Assembly: GCA_002390165.1 (NCBI GenBank)
Contig: DGOU01000057.1
Span: forward strand, 1 to 18,722
From: Lutibacter sp. UBA4458
GTDB lineage: Bacteria > Bacteroidota > Bacteroidia > Flavobacteriales > Flavobacteriaceae
DNA: 18,722 bases
Direction of reading: 5' to 3'
The notes beneath the pieces are model-generated. The model saw only the letters and a program-made list of their open reading frames with translations. It did no database searches and was not told the DNA's origin. The translations under genes were made by a program, and so were the position numbers. Of this stretch, positions 7,108 to 15,443 are shown piece after piece (within the stretch, counting starts at the first letter, position 1; every line of letters begins with the position of its first letter).

Positions 7108-8268
7108 ATGGATAAAAAATCTAATAAAATAAAACTACTTGTGTTTAAAAGGGGATATCCCAGAGAAACGGCTATTGTTAAAAGGATAAATCATTTATTT
7201 GTAGAATTAGTAAAAAATAATATTGAAATTAAAGTTATTTCCATGCGTGACAGTGAAATTCTTAAATTAGAAGAAGGAGAAATTAATGGTATTAAATATG
7301 TTAGAATAGGTTCAGGCTTAACTCATAAGATTAGTGATTTTCATCGTATAATTTTAAGTTTGTTTAAATATTTAAAATTAATTTACAAGTTCAAAAACAA
7401 AAATACCAAAAATGTATTATATTCAGGTTCAACAAGCCTTGGAAGCTTTATTCCTATTTTATTTGCTAAATTATTGGGGTATAAAATAATTATTGATATT
7501 GTTGAGGACTATTCTCGTTTTTCTGAAAAAGTTAAATTTTCTTATAAAATTAACTTTTGGACATCTTCTAAATTAATTAAATTTAATGTTATTTTTTCAA
7601 ATGCCATGGTTGTAATATCTACAAGGTTATATAAAAAATATGAGGGTTTAAAAGCGAAAAACATTAAAATAATACCAGTAACTGCTAAAATTAACTCTGA
7701 TACTGATAAAAAAATAACATTTCATAATCCGTTTTCTGTTTTTTATGTAGGAACGTTTGCAGGAAAAGATGGGGTAGACTTAATTATTTCTGGATTTTTA
7801 GAATTTAATAAAATTTACAGTAATTCAAAATTATTTTTAGTTGGAAAAGGTTCTGAGCAAAAAAAATATAAAAGAAAATATGCTAATTTTAAAAATGTAG
7901 TGTTTACTGGGTTTATTCCTGATCAAGATTATTATCCTCTTATTCAAAAAGCAGATGTTTTATGTATGTGTCGTAATAACTCTCATTTTGCAAATGCTGG
8001 TTTTCCATTTAAATTAGGAGAATATTTAGCAACAGGTAAACCTGTTATTGCTACAAAAGTTAGTGATGTTGAACATTATTTATCCAATAAAAGTGCATAT
8101 TTAATTGAACCTGATAATAAAAAGGAATTTATTGAAGCATTAAGGTCAATTAAAAACAATCCTGAGGAAGCTTTTAATATAGGGATAAACGGCCAAAAGG
8201 TTTGTGCAAAATATTTTGATATTAATAAAAACAGTCAGTTATTTTTAGATTTGATTAATAACATTTAA
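7108..8268 (+). CDS. Family 4 glycosyltransferase (GT-B fold)
   Basis: The 386-residue protein has a two-Rossmann-domain layout. The N-terminal half includes YSGSTSLGSFIPILFAKLLG and IIIDIVEDY. The C-terminal nucleotide-sugar domain begins near residue 210 with VFYVGTFAGKDGVDLII, continues through LFLVGKGSEQKKY and VVFTGFIP, and ends with the GT4 signature region NAGFPFKLGEYLATGKPVIAT. In the usual E-x7-E motif the second Glu is E305, while the first position is A297, a substitution also found in other GT4 members with an NAGFP-type motif. It most likely adds one sugar of the repeat unit at the cytoplasmic face of the membrane. Donor specificity is unknown. It is followed by 75 A/T-rich bases before the CapK-like gene. 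Confidence 0.88.
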   Translation: MDKKSNKIKLLVFKRGYPRETAIVKRINHLFVELVKNNIEIKVISMRDSEILKLEEGEINGIKYVRIGSGLTHKISDFHRIILSLFKYLKLIYKFKNKNTKNVLYSGSTSLGSFIPILFAKLLGYKIIIDIVEDYSRFSEKVKFSYKINFWTSSKLIKFNVIFSNAMVVISTRLYKKYEGLKAKNIKIIPVTAKINSDTDKKITFHNPFSVFYVGTFAGKDGVDLIISGFLEFNKIYSNSKLFLVGKGSEQKKYKRKYANFKNVVFTGFIPDQDYYPLIQKADVLCMCRNNSHFANAGFPFKLGEYLATGKPVIATKVSDVEHYLSNKSAYLIEPDNKKEFIEALRSIKNNPEEAFNIGINGQKVCAKYFDINKNSQLFLDLINNI

Positions 8269-8343
8269 AGAATTAAATTCTATATTTTGATGATAGAATA
8301 TATATAAAATTGTAATTTAATAGTAATAAAAATTAAGAGATTT

Positions 8344-9654
8344 ATGCAAATATATGAAGTTTTACTTTCCACAATTTATAGATTAAAAGGAGACAATAGA
8401 TATAAATATTATAAAAATTTAAAAGGGCATTTAAATTTGAATAGGAGCGAATTAGTTCATGTTCAAGAAAAAAACATTCAAAAGTTAATTCATCATGCCT
8501 ATTATAATACAGATTATTATAGAGAGTTAATGGACTTACATCAAATAAAACCAGAGGAAATAAAAACAAGAAATGATTTAAAAAGAATTCCAATATTGAC
8601 TAAAAAAATAATAAAGGACAATATTGAAAAATTTAAATCAACAGATGATTTTGGTAACAACTTAACAAAAGTAACCTCAGGTGGATCAACAGGAGAGCTA
8701 GGAATTATTTATGCATCAAAATTGTATGTTGAAATGTGTAAAGGATCATGGTTAAGAAATAATTCAATGATAGGTTGGATGCCTTGGGATAAAACCGCTT
8801 GGATTTGGGGTACTTCATTTAACGAAAAGAATAATTTGATGCATAAGCTAAATTTATTTATAAGTCGTAAAATAGTTTTTAATGCTAATAATTATTCAAA
8901 AAAAGATTTTAAAAAATGGTATTTTGAAACATTAAAGTTTAAACCAAAAGTTTTATTTGGCTATTCTAATATTATATATGAATTTTCAAAATTTATTTTA
9001 GAAAACAAATTAAAACTTCCATCCATTAAAATGGTTGTTTCCACTTCCGAAAAATTAGAAAATCGTAAAATAATAGAAACTGCATTTTCATGCCATGTTT
9101 ATGATCAATATGGTTGTAGAGAATCATCTGCTATTGCTATTGAAGTATCTTCCGGTAACATGTTATTTACAGATGATGTTGTAATTGTTAATACAACCTC
9201 AAATCATGAATTTTTACTTACGCCTTTATTCTCTTTTGGGTTTCCATTAATTAATTATAAGGTTGGTGACATTGGAGAAATAAAAAATGAATTAGAAATA
9301 ACTAATAAATTTCCTTTTCCTAATTCAAAATTATTGATAGGCAGAATGAGTGATTATTTTTTGTTAGAAACGGATAAAAGAATTTCACATATAGCTTTTA
9401 GTAGTTCATTGAACCCACTAACTTTAGGAGTAAAAGAACATCAAATAATTCAAAAAAATTATAAACATTTTGTTATTAATTTTGTACATCATGAAAAAAC
9501 AATAATTGAAGAATATTATAAAAAAACATCAATTAATTTAGAAAAGTTTTTTGGTGAAAATTTAAAAATTACTTTTAATAAAGTTTCTAGAATTCCAGTT
9601 GAAAAAAGCGGTAAATTATTATTATATAAACGAACTTTTAAACTTGGAGTTTAA
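8344..9654 (+). CDS. CapK/PaaK-like adenylate-forming enzyme (phenylacetate-CoA ligase family)
   Basis: The 436-residue protein carries the ATP-binding loop TSGGSTGELG at residues 111-120, the adenylate-forming YGxxE motif as YGCRES at 256-261, a GRMSDYF segment (about 333) and a C-terminal lysine region SGKLLLYKR at about 422-430. These are the landmarks of the PaaK branch of the ANL superfamily, which activates carboxylic acids as acyl-AMP. Homologues called CapK lie in many capsule loci, but their substrate is not established. Here it sits between glycosyltransferases and two genes upstream of a hexapeptide acyltransferase, so it may activate an acyl or amino-acid group that decorates the polymer (inference). 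Conservation of all main motifs argues against decay. Confidence 0.87.
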   Translation: MQIYEVLLSTIYRLKGDNRYKYYKNLKGHLNLNRSELVHVQEKNIQKLIHHAYYNTDYYRELMDLHQIKPEEIKTRNDLKRIPILTKKIIKDNIEKFKSTDDFGNNLTKVTSGGSTGELGIIYASKLYVEMCKGSWLRNNSMIGWMPWDKTAWIWGTSFNEKNNLMHKLNLFISRKIVFNANNYSKKDFKKWYFETLKFKPKVLFGYSNIIYEFSKFILENKLKLPSIKMVVSTSEKLENRKIIETAFSCHVYDQYGCRESSAIAIEVSSGNMLFTDDVVIVNTTSNHEFLLTPLFSFGFPLINYKVGDIGEIKNELEITNKFPFPNSKLLIGRMSDYFLLETDKRISHIAFSSSLNPLTLGVKEHQIIQKNYKHFVINFVHHEKTIIEEYYKKTSINLEKFFGENLKITFNKVSRIPVEKSGKLLLYKRTFKLGV

Positions 9655-9688
9655 AATATTTAATTAAAAAAAAGGCATATATAAATAG

Positions 9689-10642
9689 ATGAAAGTTCTT
9701 CATATTACAAATAATTTCCCAACAGCTAAATTTCCTATTTTTGGAATTTTTGTTAAAGAACAGATAGATTCACTTAGCAGATTAGGAGTTGAAAATGAAG
9801 TGTTTTTTATAAATGGAAGAGAACAAGGTAAAAAAGCATATATAAATGGAGTTTTAAATCTTCGTAAAAAATTAAAAAATGCAGATTATGATATTTTGCA
9901 TTGTCACCATGCTTTTAGCGCTATAATTTTACTTTGCTCTTTGCGTTTTTTTAAATATAAGAAAATTATTTCCTACCAAAATCCATATGAAAAAGAGGGA
10001 GGAAAGTTGCTTTATAAAATTTTATATTTTATTTTTAATGGAATTATTTATAAAAGTAGCTCTAAAATTAATACTAAAAAAAAAGTGTACTATTTGCCAA
10101 ATGGGGTAGATACAAATTTTTTCAAACCCATTGATGAAAGGTTATGTTTAAAAAAATTGAATTTAAATTCTAAAAATAATTATATTTTATTTTTAGATTC
10201 TTATAAAAGGAGAAAGCAAAAAAGAATAGATAGATTTAAAGAAGTTGTAAAATATTTACAGCATACTGATAAAAAATTAAATATTGAACCTTTAATTTTA
10301 ACAAACACAAAAAGAAGTTTAATTCCGTTTTATATGAATATTTCTTCAGTACATGTAATTACTTCAGATTTTGAAGGTTCACCTAATTCAGTTAAAGAGT
10401 GTTTAGCTTGTAATGTTAAGGTAGTATCAACACCTGTTGGAAACGTTAACGATATGTTAGGTGGACTAAAAGGATGCTATGTTTCTAACTCTTTTAGTAT
10501 TAAAGAACTAGCAGGCCTTGTTATAAAATCAATAGCTATAGATAACTTTAATGGTAGGAAAAAATTATTAGAAATGAAATTAGATATTGATAGTGTAGCC
10601 CATAAATTGCATTTAATTTATAAAAGTTTAATAAATGAATAA
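9689..10642 (+). CDS. Family 4 glycosyltransferase (GT-B fold)
   Basis: The 317-residue protein begins with the typical GT4 opening MKVLHITNNFPTAKFPIFGIFVKEQ, in which the glycine-containing turn follows the first beta strand. HCHHAF near residue 71 marks the end of another N-domain strand. LPNGVDTNFF near residue 137 is the interdomain GT4 marker. The E-x7-E donor motif is intact (E229 to E237, FEGSPNSVKE), followed by VKVVSTPVGNVNDML. It is somewhat shorter than usual for GT4, mainly in the C-terminal part. It probably adds one residue of the repeat unit from a nucleotide sugar. Its last 8 bases overlap the next gene, the acyltransferase, in another frame, so translation of the two is likely coupled. 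Confidence 0.9.
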   Translation: MKVLHITNNFPTAKFPIFGIFVKEQIDSLSRLGVENEVFFINGREQGKKAYINGVLNLRKKLKNADYDILHCHHAFSAIILLCSLRFFKYKKIISYQNPYEKEGGKLLYKILYFIFNGIIYKSSSKINTKKKVYYLPNGVDTNFFKPIDERLCLKKLNLNSKNNYILFLDSYKRRKQKRIDRFKEVVKYLQHTDKKLNIEPLILTNTKRSLIPFYMNISSVHVITSDFEGSPNSVKECLACNVKVVSTPVGNVNDMLGGLKGCYVSNSFSIKELAGLVIKSIAIDNFNGRKKLLEMKLDIDSVAHKLHLIYKSLINE

Positions 10643-11123
10643 ACCAGAAATAAATAATAAAAATTTCAAATTAAGACTTTTTATTGCAACGTTATTAAGA
10701 AAATTCAGAATTTTTAAATTTAAAATGATTGGGTATGATTTGACATATTCAACCATTATTGAAGGAACTGTTAGATTGGATAAACTATATCCTGAGGGTG
10801 TTCATATTGGTGAAAATACTTTAGTGGCTGGAGGAGCTCAGATTTTAAGTCATGATCATTGTAAAAGAGTAGGAAATAATCAGCCATATTTAGTGGATAC
10901 TTATATTGGAAAAAGGTGTTTTATAGCAGTTAATGCAATTATTTTACCTGGAGTTAATATAGGAGATGAAGTAATTGTTGGCGCTGGTTCAGTAGTAACA
11001 AAAAATGTGGCTTCTAATAGTATTGTTGCAGGAAATCCTGCAAAAGTTATTCGGGAAGGAATTAAAATGAATGATTTTGCTGCACTTGAAAATTGGTCAG
11101 CTGAAAAGGGTTGGAAACAATAA
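10635..11123 (+). CDS. Left-handed beta-helix hexapeptide acyltransferase
   Basis: The 162-residue protein has the hexapeptide repeats of the serine/maltose acetyltransferase superfamily from about residue 40 on: VHIGENTLVAGGAQILSHDH, TYIGKRCFIAVNAIILPGV, NIGDEVIVGAGSVVTKNV and IVAGNPAKVI. SHDH at residues 72-75 places the expected catalytic histidine. Such enzymes transfer acetyl or other acyl groups from acyl-CoA to a sugar hydroxyl or amine, working as trimers in the cytoplasm. The start overlaps the preceding glycosyltransferase by 8 bases, supporting coupled translation and a role in decorating the same glycan. The substrate could be a nucleotide sugar or the lipid-linked sugar. The following RmlD-like gene starts 28 bases downstream. 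Confidence 0.9.
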   Translation: MNKPEINNKNFKLRLFIATLLRKFRIFKFKMIGYDLTYSTIIEGTVRLDKLYPEGVHIGENTLVAGGAQILSHDHCKRVGNNQPYLVDTYIGKRCFIAVNAIILPGVNIGDEVIVGAGSVVTKNVASNSIVAGNPAKVIREGIKMNDFAALENWSAEKGWKQ

Positions 11124-11151
11124 AAAATGTTTAATCGTAAAACTTATCAAA

Positions 11152-12051
11152 ATGAAAAAAAGAATTTACATTGCAGGATGTGGCGGTATGCTAGGAGAAG
11201 CATTTTACGCACAGTTTAAGGAAGAATATGATATTAAATGTACCGACAAAGATGTTAACGAAACATGGTTGTCTTTTTTAGATTTTAGGGATTTTGAGGC
11301 TTATAAAAAAGATGTAGAAAATTTTAACCCAGATTATTTATTTCATCTTGGAGCATATACAGATTTAGAATTTTGTGAAGAACATAAAGATGATACCTAT
11401 GCAACAAATACTTTAGCAGTAGAAAACGCGGTTTATATTGCAAATAAATTAAATATTCCAATTTTATATATAAGTACTGCAGGAATTTTTGATGGTAAAA
11501 AAGAATTATATGATGATTGGGATTTACCAAATCCACTTGGAGCTTATGCACGAGCTAAATATATGGGAGAACGTTTTGTTTGTGAAAATGCCAATAGATT
11601 TTTAGTTTGTAGGGCAGGTTGGATGATGGGATCAGGGCCAAAAAAAGACAAAAAGTTTATTCAGAAGCTAATGAAGCAGCTTAAAGATGGTAAAAAAGAA
11701 TTATTTATAGTTAATGATAAAGATGGTACACCAACTTATACGCACGATTTTGCTAAAACAGTTAAGGAATTAATAACTAAAAAATATTGGGGGTTATATA
11801 ATTGTGTTTGTGGAGGCCAAACAAGCAGATTGGAAGTAGCTGAAGAAATGGTAAAACTTTTAAATAAACAGAATGAAATTAAAATTACTGCTGTTAGTTC
11901 AGATTATTTTAAAGATGTTTATTATGCCGAACGCCCACCTTCAGAAAGATTAATTACCAAAAAATTAGACTTAAGAGGTGTTAATAAAATGAGAGATTGG
12001 CGTATTGCTTTAAAAGAATATATAGATAATTATTATCAGAATTATTTATAA
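11152..12051 (+). CDS. RmlD-like NAD(P)-dependent sugar-nucleotide reductase/epimerase (extended SDR)
   Basis: The 299-residue protein starts at ATG 11152 (MKKRIYIAGCGGMLGEAF). A longer frame opens at 11071 but would overlap the acyltransferase gene and add 27 residues before the cofactor loop, so the shorter start is preferred. GxxGxxG at residues 9-15 binds the cofactor. HLGAYTDLEFCEE resembles the RmlD acceptor block, T109 lies in STAGIFDG (108-115), and the SDR pair is Y132/K136 in YARAK. RmlD reduces dTDP-4-keto-rhamnose to dTDP-L-rhamnose, but STAGIFDG departs from the common STDYVFDG and no rmlA, rmlB or rmlC is in the window. A related deoxysugar is therefore equally possible. The next gene encodes a glycosyltransferase of a type that includes rhamnosyltransferases and starts one base after this stop. 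Confidence 0.85.
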   Translation: MKKRIYIAGCGGMLGEAFYAQFKEEYDIKCTDKDVNETWLSFLDFRDFEAYKKDVENFNPDYLFHLGAYTDLEFCEEHKDDTYATNTLAVENAVYIANKLNIPILYISTAGIFDGKKELYDDWDLPNPLGAYARAKYMGERFVCENANRFLVCRAGWMMGSGPKKDKKFIQKLMKQLKDGKKELFIVNDKDGTPTYTHDFAKTVKELITKKYWGLYNCVCGGQTSRLEVAEEMVKLLNKQNEIKITAVSSDYFKDVYYAERPPSERLITKKLDLRGVNKMRDWRIALKEYIDNYYQNYL

Positions 12052-12052
12052 A

Positions 12053-13141
12053 ATGACTAAAAAAGAAAAAATTGCAATTATTGGAACAAATGGTTTACCA
12101 GCCAAGTATGGCGGGTTTGAGACATTAACGCATCATTTAACGCTTCAATTAAAAACAGAATTTAACTTTGTAGTTTATTGTAGTAAAACCCCCAAAAAAG
12201 ATAGATTAAAAACTTTTAATGGTGCTAAATTAGTTTACTTCCCATTAAAAGCAAATGGTTGGCAAAGTGTAATTTCAGATATTATAACCATTATTCATGC
12301 TTGGTTTACTGTAGATAAATTATTAGTATTAGGTAATTCAGGAGCTTTAATATTTCCATTAAAATTTTTATCAGGTAAAAAGTTGGTATTGAATATTGGT
12401 GGTATTGATTGGGGGCGTAGCAAATGGAATTATTTTATAAAAAAATACATACAATTATCTGAGTTAATTTGTGTAAAATTTGCAGATGTAGTTATAACGG
12501 ATAATGCTCATATTCAAAAACTTTACAAAAAATATTATAATGCCAATAGTGTATTAATTGAATATGGAGGTAATCATGTAAAAAAAACACCAGTAACAGA
12601 AGAAATTATTGGCAATTACCCATTTCTTAAAAAGAAATACATTTTAAGCGTTTCTAGAGCACAAAGTGATAATAACATTCATATGTTATTAAAAACATTT
12701 GAAGAGTTACCAAATTTTAATTTAGTCATAATTTCAAACTGGCATACCTCTGATTATGGTAAAAATTTGCGCAAGAAATATATTAATAAATTTAAAAATA
12801 TTACAATTGTTGACGCAATTTATAACCAAGAAAAGCTAGATGTAATTCGTTCTAATGCTTGGTTATACATTCATTCTCATTCTTTTTGTGGTACAGCACC
12901 AAGTTTAGTTGAAGCTATGAATCTTAAATTACCAATAATATGCTATAATGCACAAACCAACGTAGAAACTACGGAAAATAAATCATATTATTTTAAAAAT
13001 GAGGAAGAGTTGACTAATTTATTGAATAATCTTTCAAAAGAAAAGTTGCAAAAATTGAAAAATGATATGTTTGAAATAGCTGAAAGAAGATATAAATGGG
13101 AAATAATAGCAAAAAAATATAAAAATTGTATAAAATCATAA
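12053..13141 (+). CDS. DUF1972/GT4 glycosyltransferase, possible rhamnosyltransferase
   Basis: The 362-residue protein opens with AIIGTNGLPAKYGGFETL (residues 8-25), the hallmark of the DUF1972 N-terminal domain. The C-terminal GT4 domain follows (ILSVSRAQSDNNIHMLL near 200, then GTAPSLVEAM). As in other DUF1972 enzymes, the first Glu of E-x7-E is not kept: position 279 is Cys while E287 remains. Characterised members include rhamnosyltransferases of streptococcal cell-wall and capsule loci such as RgpA and Cps2T. With the RmlD-like gene one base upstream, transfer of L-rhamnose or a related 6-deoxysugar is a reasonable inference. A 100-base A/T-rich gap without a consensus promoter separates it from the next gene. 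Confidence 0.88.
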   Translation: MTKKEKIAIIGTNGLPAKYGGFETLTHHLTLQLKTEFNFVVYCSKTPKKDRLKTFNGAKLVYFPLKANGWQSVISDIITIIHAWFTVDKLLVLGNSGALIFPLKFLSGKKLVLNIGGIDWGRSKWNYFIKKYIQLSELICVKFADVVITDNAHIQKLYKKYYNANSVLIEYGGNHVKKTPVTEEIIGNYPFLKKKYILSVSRAQSDNNIHMLLKTFEELPNFNLVIISNWHTSDYGKNLRKKYINKFKNITIVDAIYNQEKLDVIRSNAWLYIHSHSFCGTAPSLVEAMNLKLPIICYNAQTNVETTENKSYYFKNEEELTNLLNNLSKEKLQKLKNDMFEIAERRYKWEIIAKKYKNCIKS

Positions 13142-13241
13142 TAAACTAGTAACTACTTAAGTTTTTAAATTCTGTATAAATTATTTATAAAATTTGCAAT
13201 ACTTTTTTTGAGAAACTAACTTAGTTAATAAAACTTAAAAT

Positions 13242-14261
13242 ATGAAAAAAATAGCACTTATTGGTATTGGTAAAATGGGGCTGTCACATTTAGCAATTGC
13301 AAATCAAACTCCAGGTATTGAGGTAAAAGCAATTTGTGATACTTCAAAACAATTGCTCAGAGTTATTGAAAAAAATACAAAATTTGTAGGTTATTCAGAT
13401 TATAAAAAAATGATTGATGAAATTCCGTTAGATGGTGTTATGATTTTAGTGCCAAATGCCTATCATTTTGAGTTAGTAAAATATTGCATAGAAAAAGGGA
13501 TTAACATTTTTGTTGAAAAGCCATTTACTTTAAAATATAGCGATAGCGAAATGTTAGTTGAATTAGCTAAAAAAGCTAACGTTAAAGGTCAAGTTGGTTA
13601 TGTAAATAGGTTTAATCCAATTTTTCAACATACTAAAGAATTATTAGATAAAAAAGTTATTGGAGATATAAGTAGCTATATTAATAGTATGATTGGTGGT
13701 GTAATTTTAAAAGAAAGTAATAAAGGGTGGCGAAATGATTATAGCAAGGGGGGAGGATGCCTTTTTGATTACGGTCCTCACTGTTTTGATTTGTCAACAT
13801 TCTTTTTTGGAACAAATATAGAAGTACAATCGTCAGTATTAAAAAAAGTATTTTCTACGGCAGTTGATGATACGGTTTATGTTACATTATTACACAACAA
13901 TAGCGTTGTAGGATTTAATTATATTAATTGGTCAGATAGCTCTGTTAGAAAAGCAACAAATAGAATTGAAATTGTTGGAAAAAAGGGAAAAATTATTGCC
14001 AGTAAGCAAGAACTCAGTATTTTTTTAACGGAAGAAAATAGAGCATTGAATTTAGAAAAAGGCTGGAATAAAATATATGTTACAGATGAAAATACCAATG
14101 TAAATTATTATTTAAGAGGTGAAGATTTTTCTAGACAATTATTATCGTTTTCAAATCTTCTCAATGGATTAACTGATGAATCTATAGCATCTTTTTATAA
14201 TGCTAGTGTAACAGATAAAATTATAGAGGAAACAAAAAAATTAAGCAAAAAGTTACTATGA
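13242..14261 (+). CDS. Gfo/Idh/MocA-family NAD(P)-dependent oxidoreductase
   Basis: The 339-residue protein has a Rossmann N-domain with GIGKMG (G8, G10, G13), then the family's EKP motif at residues 92-94 (FVEKPFTL), whose lysine is catalytic in characterised members. The C-terminal alpha/beta domain carries GGGCLFDYGPHCFDL, with D176 and H180 at the usual active-site positions. In polysaccharide loci such enzymes oxidise or reduce C3 or other positions of nucleotide sugars, for example WlbA/WbpB-type UDP-GlcNAcA dehydrogenases. The substrate here cannot be set. The stop overlaps the start of the next gene (ATGA at 14258-14261), so both are likely made together and may act in one pathway. 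Confidence 0.92.
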   Translation: MKKIALIGIGKMGLSHLAIANQTPGIEVKAICDTSKQLLRVIEKNTKFVGYSDYKKMIDEIPLDGVMILVPNAYHFELVKYCIEKGINIFVEKPFTLKYSDSEMLVELAKKANVKGQVGYVNRFNPIFQHTKELLDKKVIGDISSYINSMIGGVILKESNKGWRNDYSKGGGCLFDYGPHCFDLSTFFFGTNIEVQSSVLKKVFSTAVDDTVYVTLLHNNSVVGFNYINWSDSSVRKATNRIEIVGKKGKIIASKQELSIFLTEENRALNLEKGWNKIYVTDENTNVNYYLRGEDFSRQLLSFSNLLNGLTDESIASFYNASVTDKIIEETKKLSKKLL

Positions 14262-15115
14262 TGGATAAAATAATATTTGGAGATAATCAATTTTTTGGTG
14301 TAAATCATATGTCTGAACAAACGGCAATAAAACAAGCTCAAAAATTTAGAACTGCTGATGACATATATAAAATACTAGAATATGTAAATGATATTGGTAT
14401 TAAAAGCTTTATGTTTACTACACATAATCAATTGGAACCTGTTTTTGAAAGGATGAAAAATGATTCAAAATTCAATGATTTCAAATTGTATCCTTGTATG
14501 CCTTATGCACATAAATATGCAGATGCCATGGTTGAATTAGGACCTTTTGAAATGATTAATAAATTCACTCCTGGAAATAAGATTGTTTCTGGGTTAAAAG
14601 GTGTTGGGTCATTAATTACTGCAAATCCAGTTCCAATAATGCAATTATTGGTTGATTCAGAGATGAAATTACTTAAGGGAATGAATGTACAAGGCATATT
14701 TTTATTGAATATAGTAACAGATTTATTACTAGGTTTAGAAATGTATGAACTGCTTTTAGAATTTTCACGATATACAGAAAAAAAATATAATGTAAAGGCA
14801 GGTTTTTTTACCATGAATTATGCGAAATTAAATGATGTTTTAGTAAATAAATTAGGTATTAAAAATCCAGTTATTGTTAGTAATATTAATAAAATTGGTT
14901 TCCGAATGAATCCATCTCAAGAGGAAGTAGAAAAAAAATTAAAGAAAGAAGATAGTTATAATATTGCTATGTCATTTTTAGCTTCAGGTGCTCTAAACCC
15001 TCTTGAGGCATCTAAATATATAGGCTCCGTTGAAGGAGTAAATTCCGTATTGTTTGGCGCTTCATCTCCTAATCATATTTTACAAACAAAGGAAATGTTA
15101 GAATCAGTACTTTAA
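14258..15115 (+). CDS. Unrecognised probable TIM-barrel protein, distant aldo/keto-reductase-like
   Basis: I cannot assign this 285-residue protein to a named family with confidence. It is soluble with no signal peptide. It opens with IIFGDNQFFGVNHMSEQ (residues 5-21), rich in polar residues right after a first beta strand, as in an active-site mouth. Alternating strand/helix segments follow (GIKSFMFTTHNQ, FKLYPCMPYAHKYADAM, VQGIFLLNIVTDLLLG, VKAGFFTMNYAKL, PVIVSNINKIGF). The end GVNSVLFGASSPNHI (260-274) resembles the last strand and phosphate-binding segment of aldo/keto reductases. A TIM barrel is therefore inferred. The classic aldo/keto reductase Asp-Tyr-Lys-His set is not obvious. Start could be ATG 14258 (4-base overlap with the oxidoreductase gene) or ATG 14261. 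The overlap suggests a shared pathway. Confidence 0.75.
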   Translation: MMDKIIFGDNQFFGVNHMSEQTAIKQAQKFRTADDIYKILEYVNDIGIKSFMFTTHNQLEPVFERMKNDSKFNDFKLYPCMPYAHKYADAMVELGPFEMINKFTPGNKIVSGLKGVGSLITANPVPIMQLLVDSEMKLLKGMNVQGIFLLNIVTDLLLGLEMYELLLEFSRYTEKKYNVKAGFFTMNYAKLNDVLVNKLGIKNPVIVSNINKIGFRMNPSQEEVEKKLKKEDSYNIAMSFLASGALNPLEASKYIGSVEGVNSVLFGASSPNHILQTKEMLESVL

Positions 15116-15443
15116 AATAATTATTATTTGAACTATAACTTCTTTTTGGTTAATAGTTATAATTTGTATTAGTCATCTAATTAAAATTAATAGCAATGTA
15201 TTATTATTTTGATTAGTGAAAATTGAATTTGAACCTTATAAAATATTAATTATCAGTAAAATTAACCCTATAAAAAATAATTTAAATCTCATTTATTATT
15301 ATAGATATATTTTAAGCAATCTTTAAAATATAATACTATTGTATAATTTTTTTTATTAGATTTACGTATAAAAATTGTTAGTTTTTAATTTCAAACTATA
15401 AATTTTATAATAAAAAGTGAAAAAATCATATTAATTTAATCAT
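15116..15443. other. 328-base A/T-rich gap before the export genes
   Basis: No coding frame of note, tRNA or GC-rich terminator is visible. A 7-bp inverted repeat TATAACT/AGTTATA (15134-15140 and 15155-15161) lies just after the TIM-barrel stop, and a stronger one lies at 15306-15332. Several near matches to TAnnTTTG occur, but the spacing within the element or upstream is wrong, so no promoter is called. The gap is the largest inside the locus and divides repeat-unit synthesis genes from initiation and export genes. Confidence 0.6.
15306..15332. repeat. 10-bp perfect inverted repeat, possible weak terminator or operator
   Basis: TATATTTTAA (15306-15315) and TTAAAATATA (15323-15332) are exact reverse complements around a 7-base loop. 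Eight T residues lie at 15347-15354, 14 bases past the stem. That is too far for a standard intrinsic terminator, and the stem has no G-C pair. A regulator site is possible, and chance in such A/T-rich sequence cannot be excluded. Confidence 0.3.

Noticed and set aside
8342..8593. Minus-strand frame of 83 codons
   Set aside because: It is antisense to the start of the CapK-like gene; its low-complexity hydrophobic product reflects A/T-rich sequence.
11071..11151. N-terminal extension of the RmlD-like protein by 27 residues
   Set aside because: It would overlap the acyltransferase gene, and the cofactor loop sits at the expected distance from ATG 11152 instead.
11324..11551. Minus-strand frame of 75 codons
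   Set aside because: It is antisense to the RmlD-like gene, whose catalytic region is well conserved on the plus strand.
14503..14814. Minus-strand frame of 103 codons
   Set aside because: It is antisense to the TIM-barrel-like gene and lacks any recognisable feature.
15134..15161. Intrinsic terminator after the TIM-barrel gene
   Set aside because: The 7-bp stem TATAACT/AGTTATA has a single G-C pair and a 14-base loop, and no T-run follows it.
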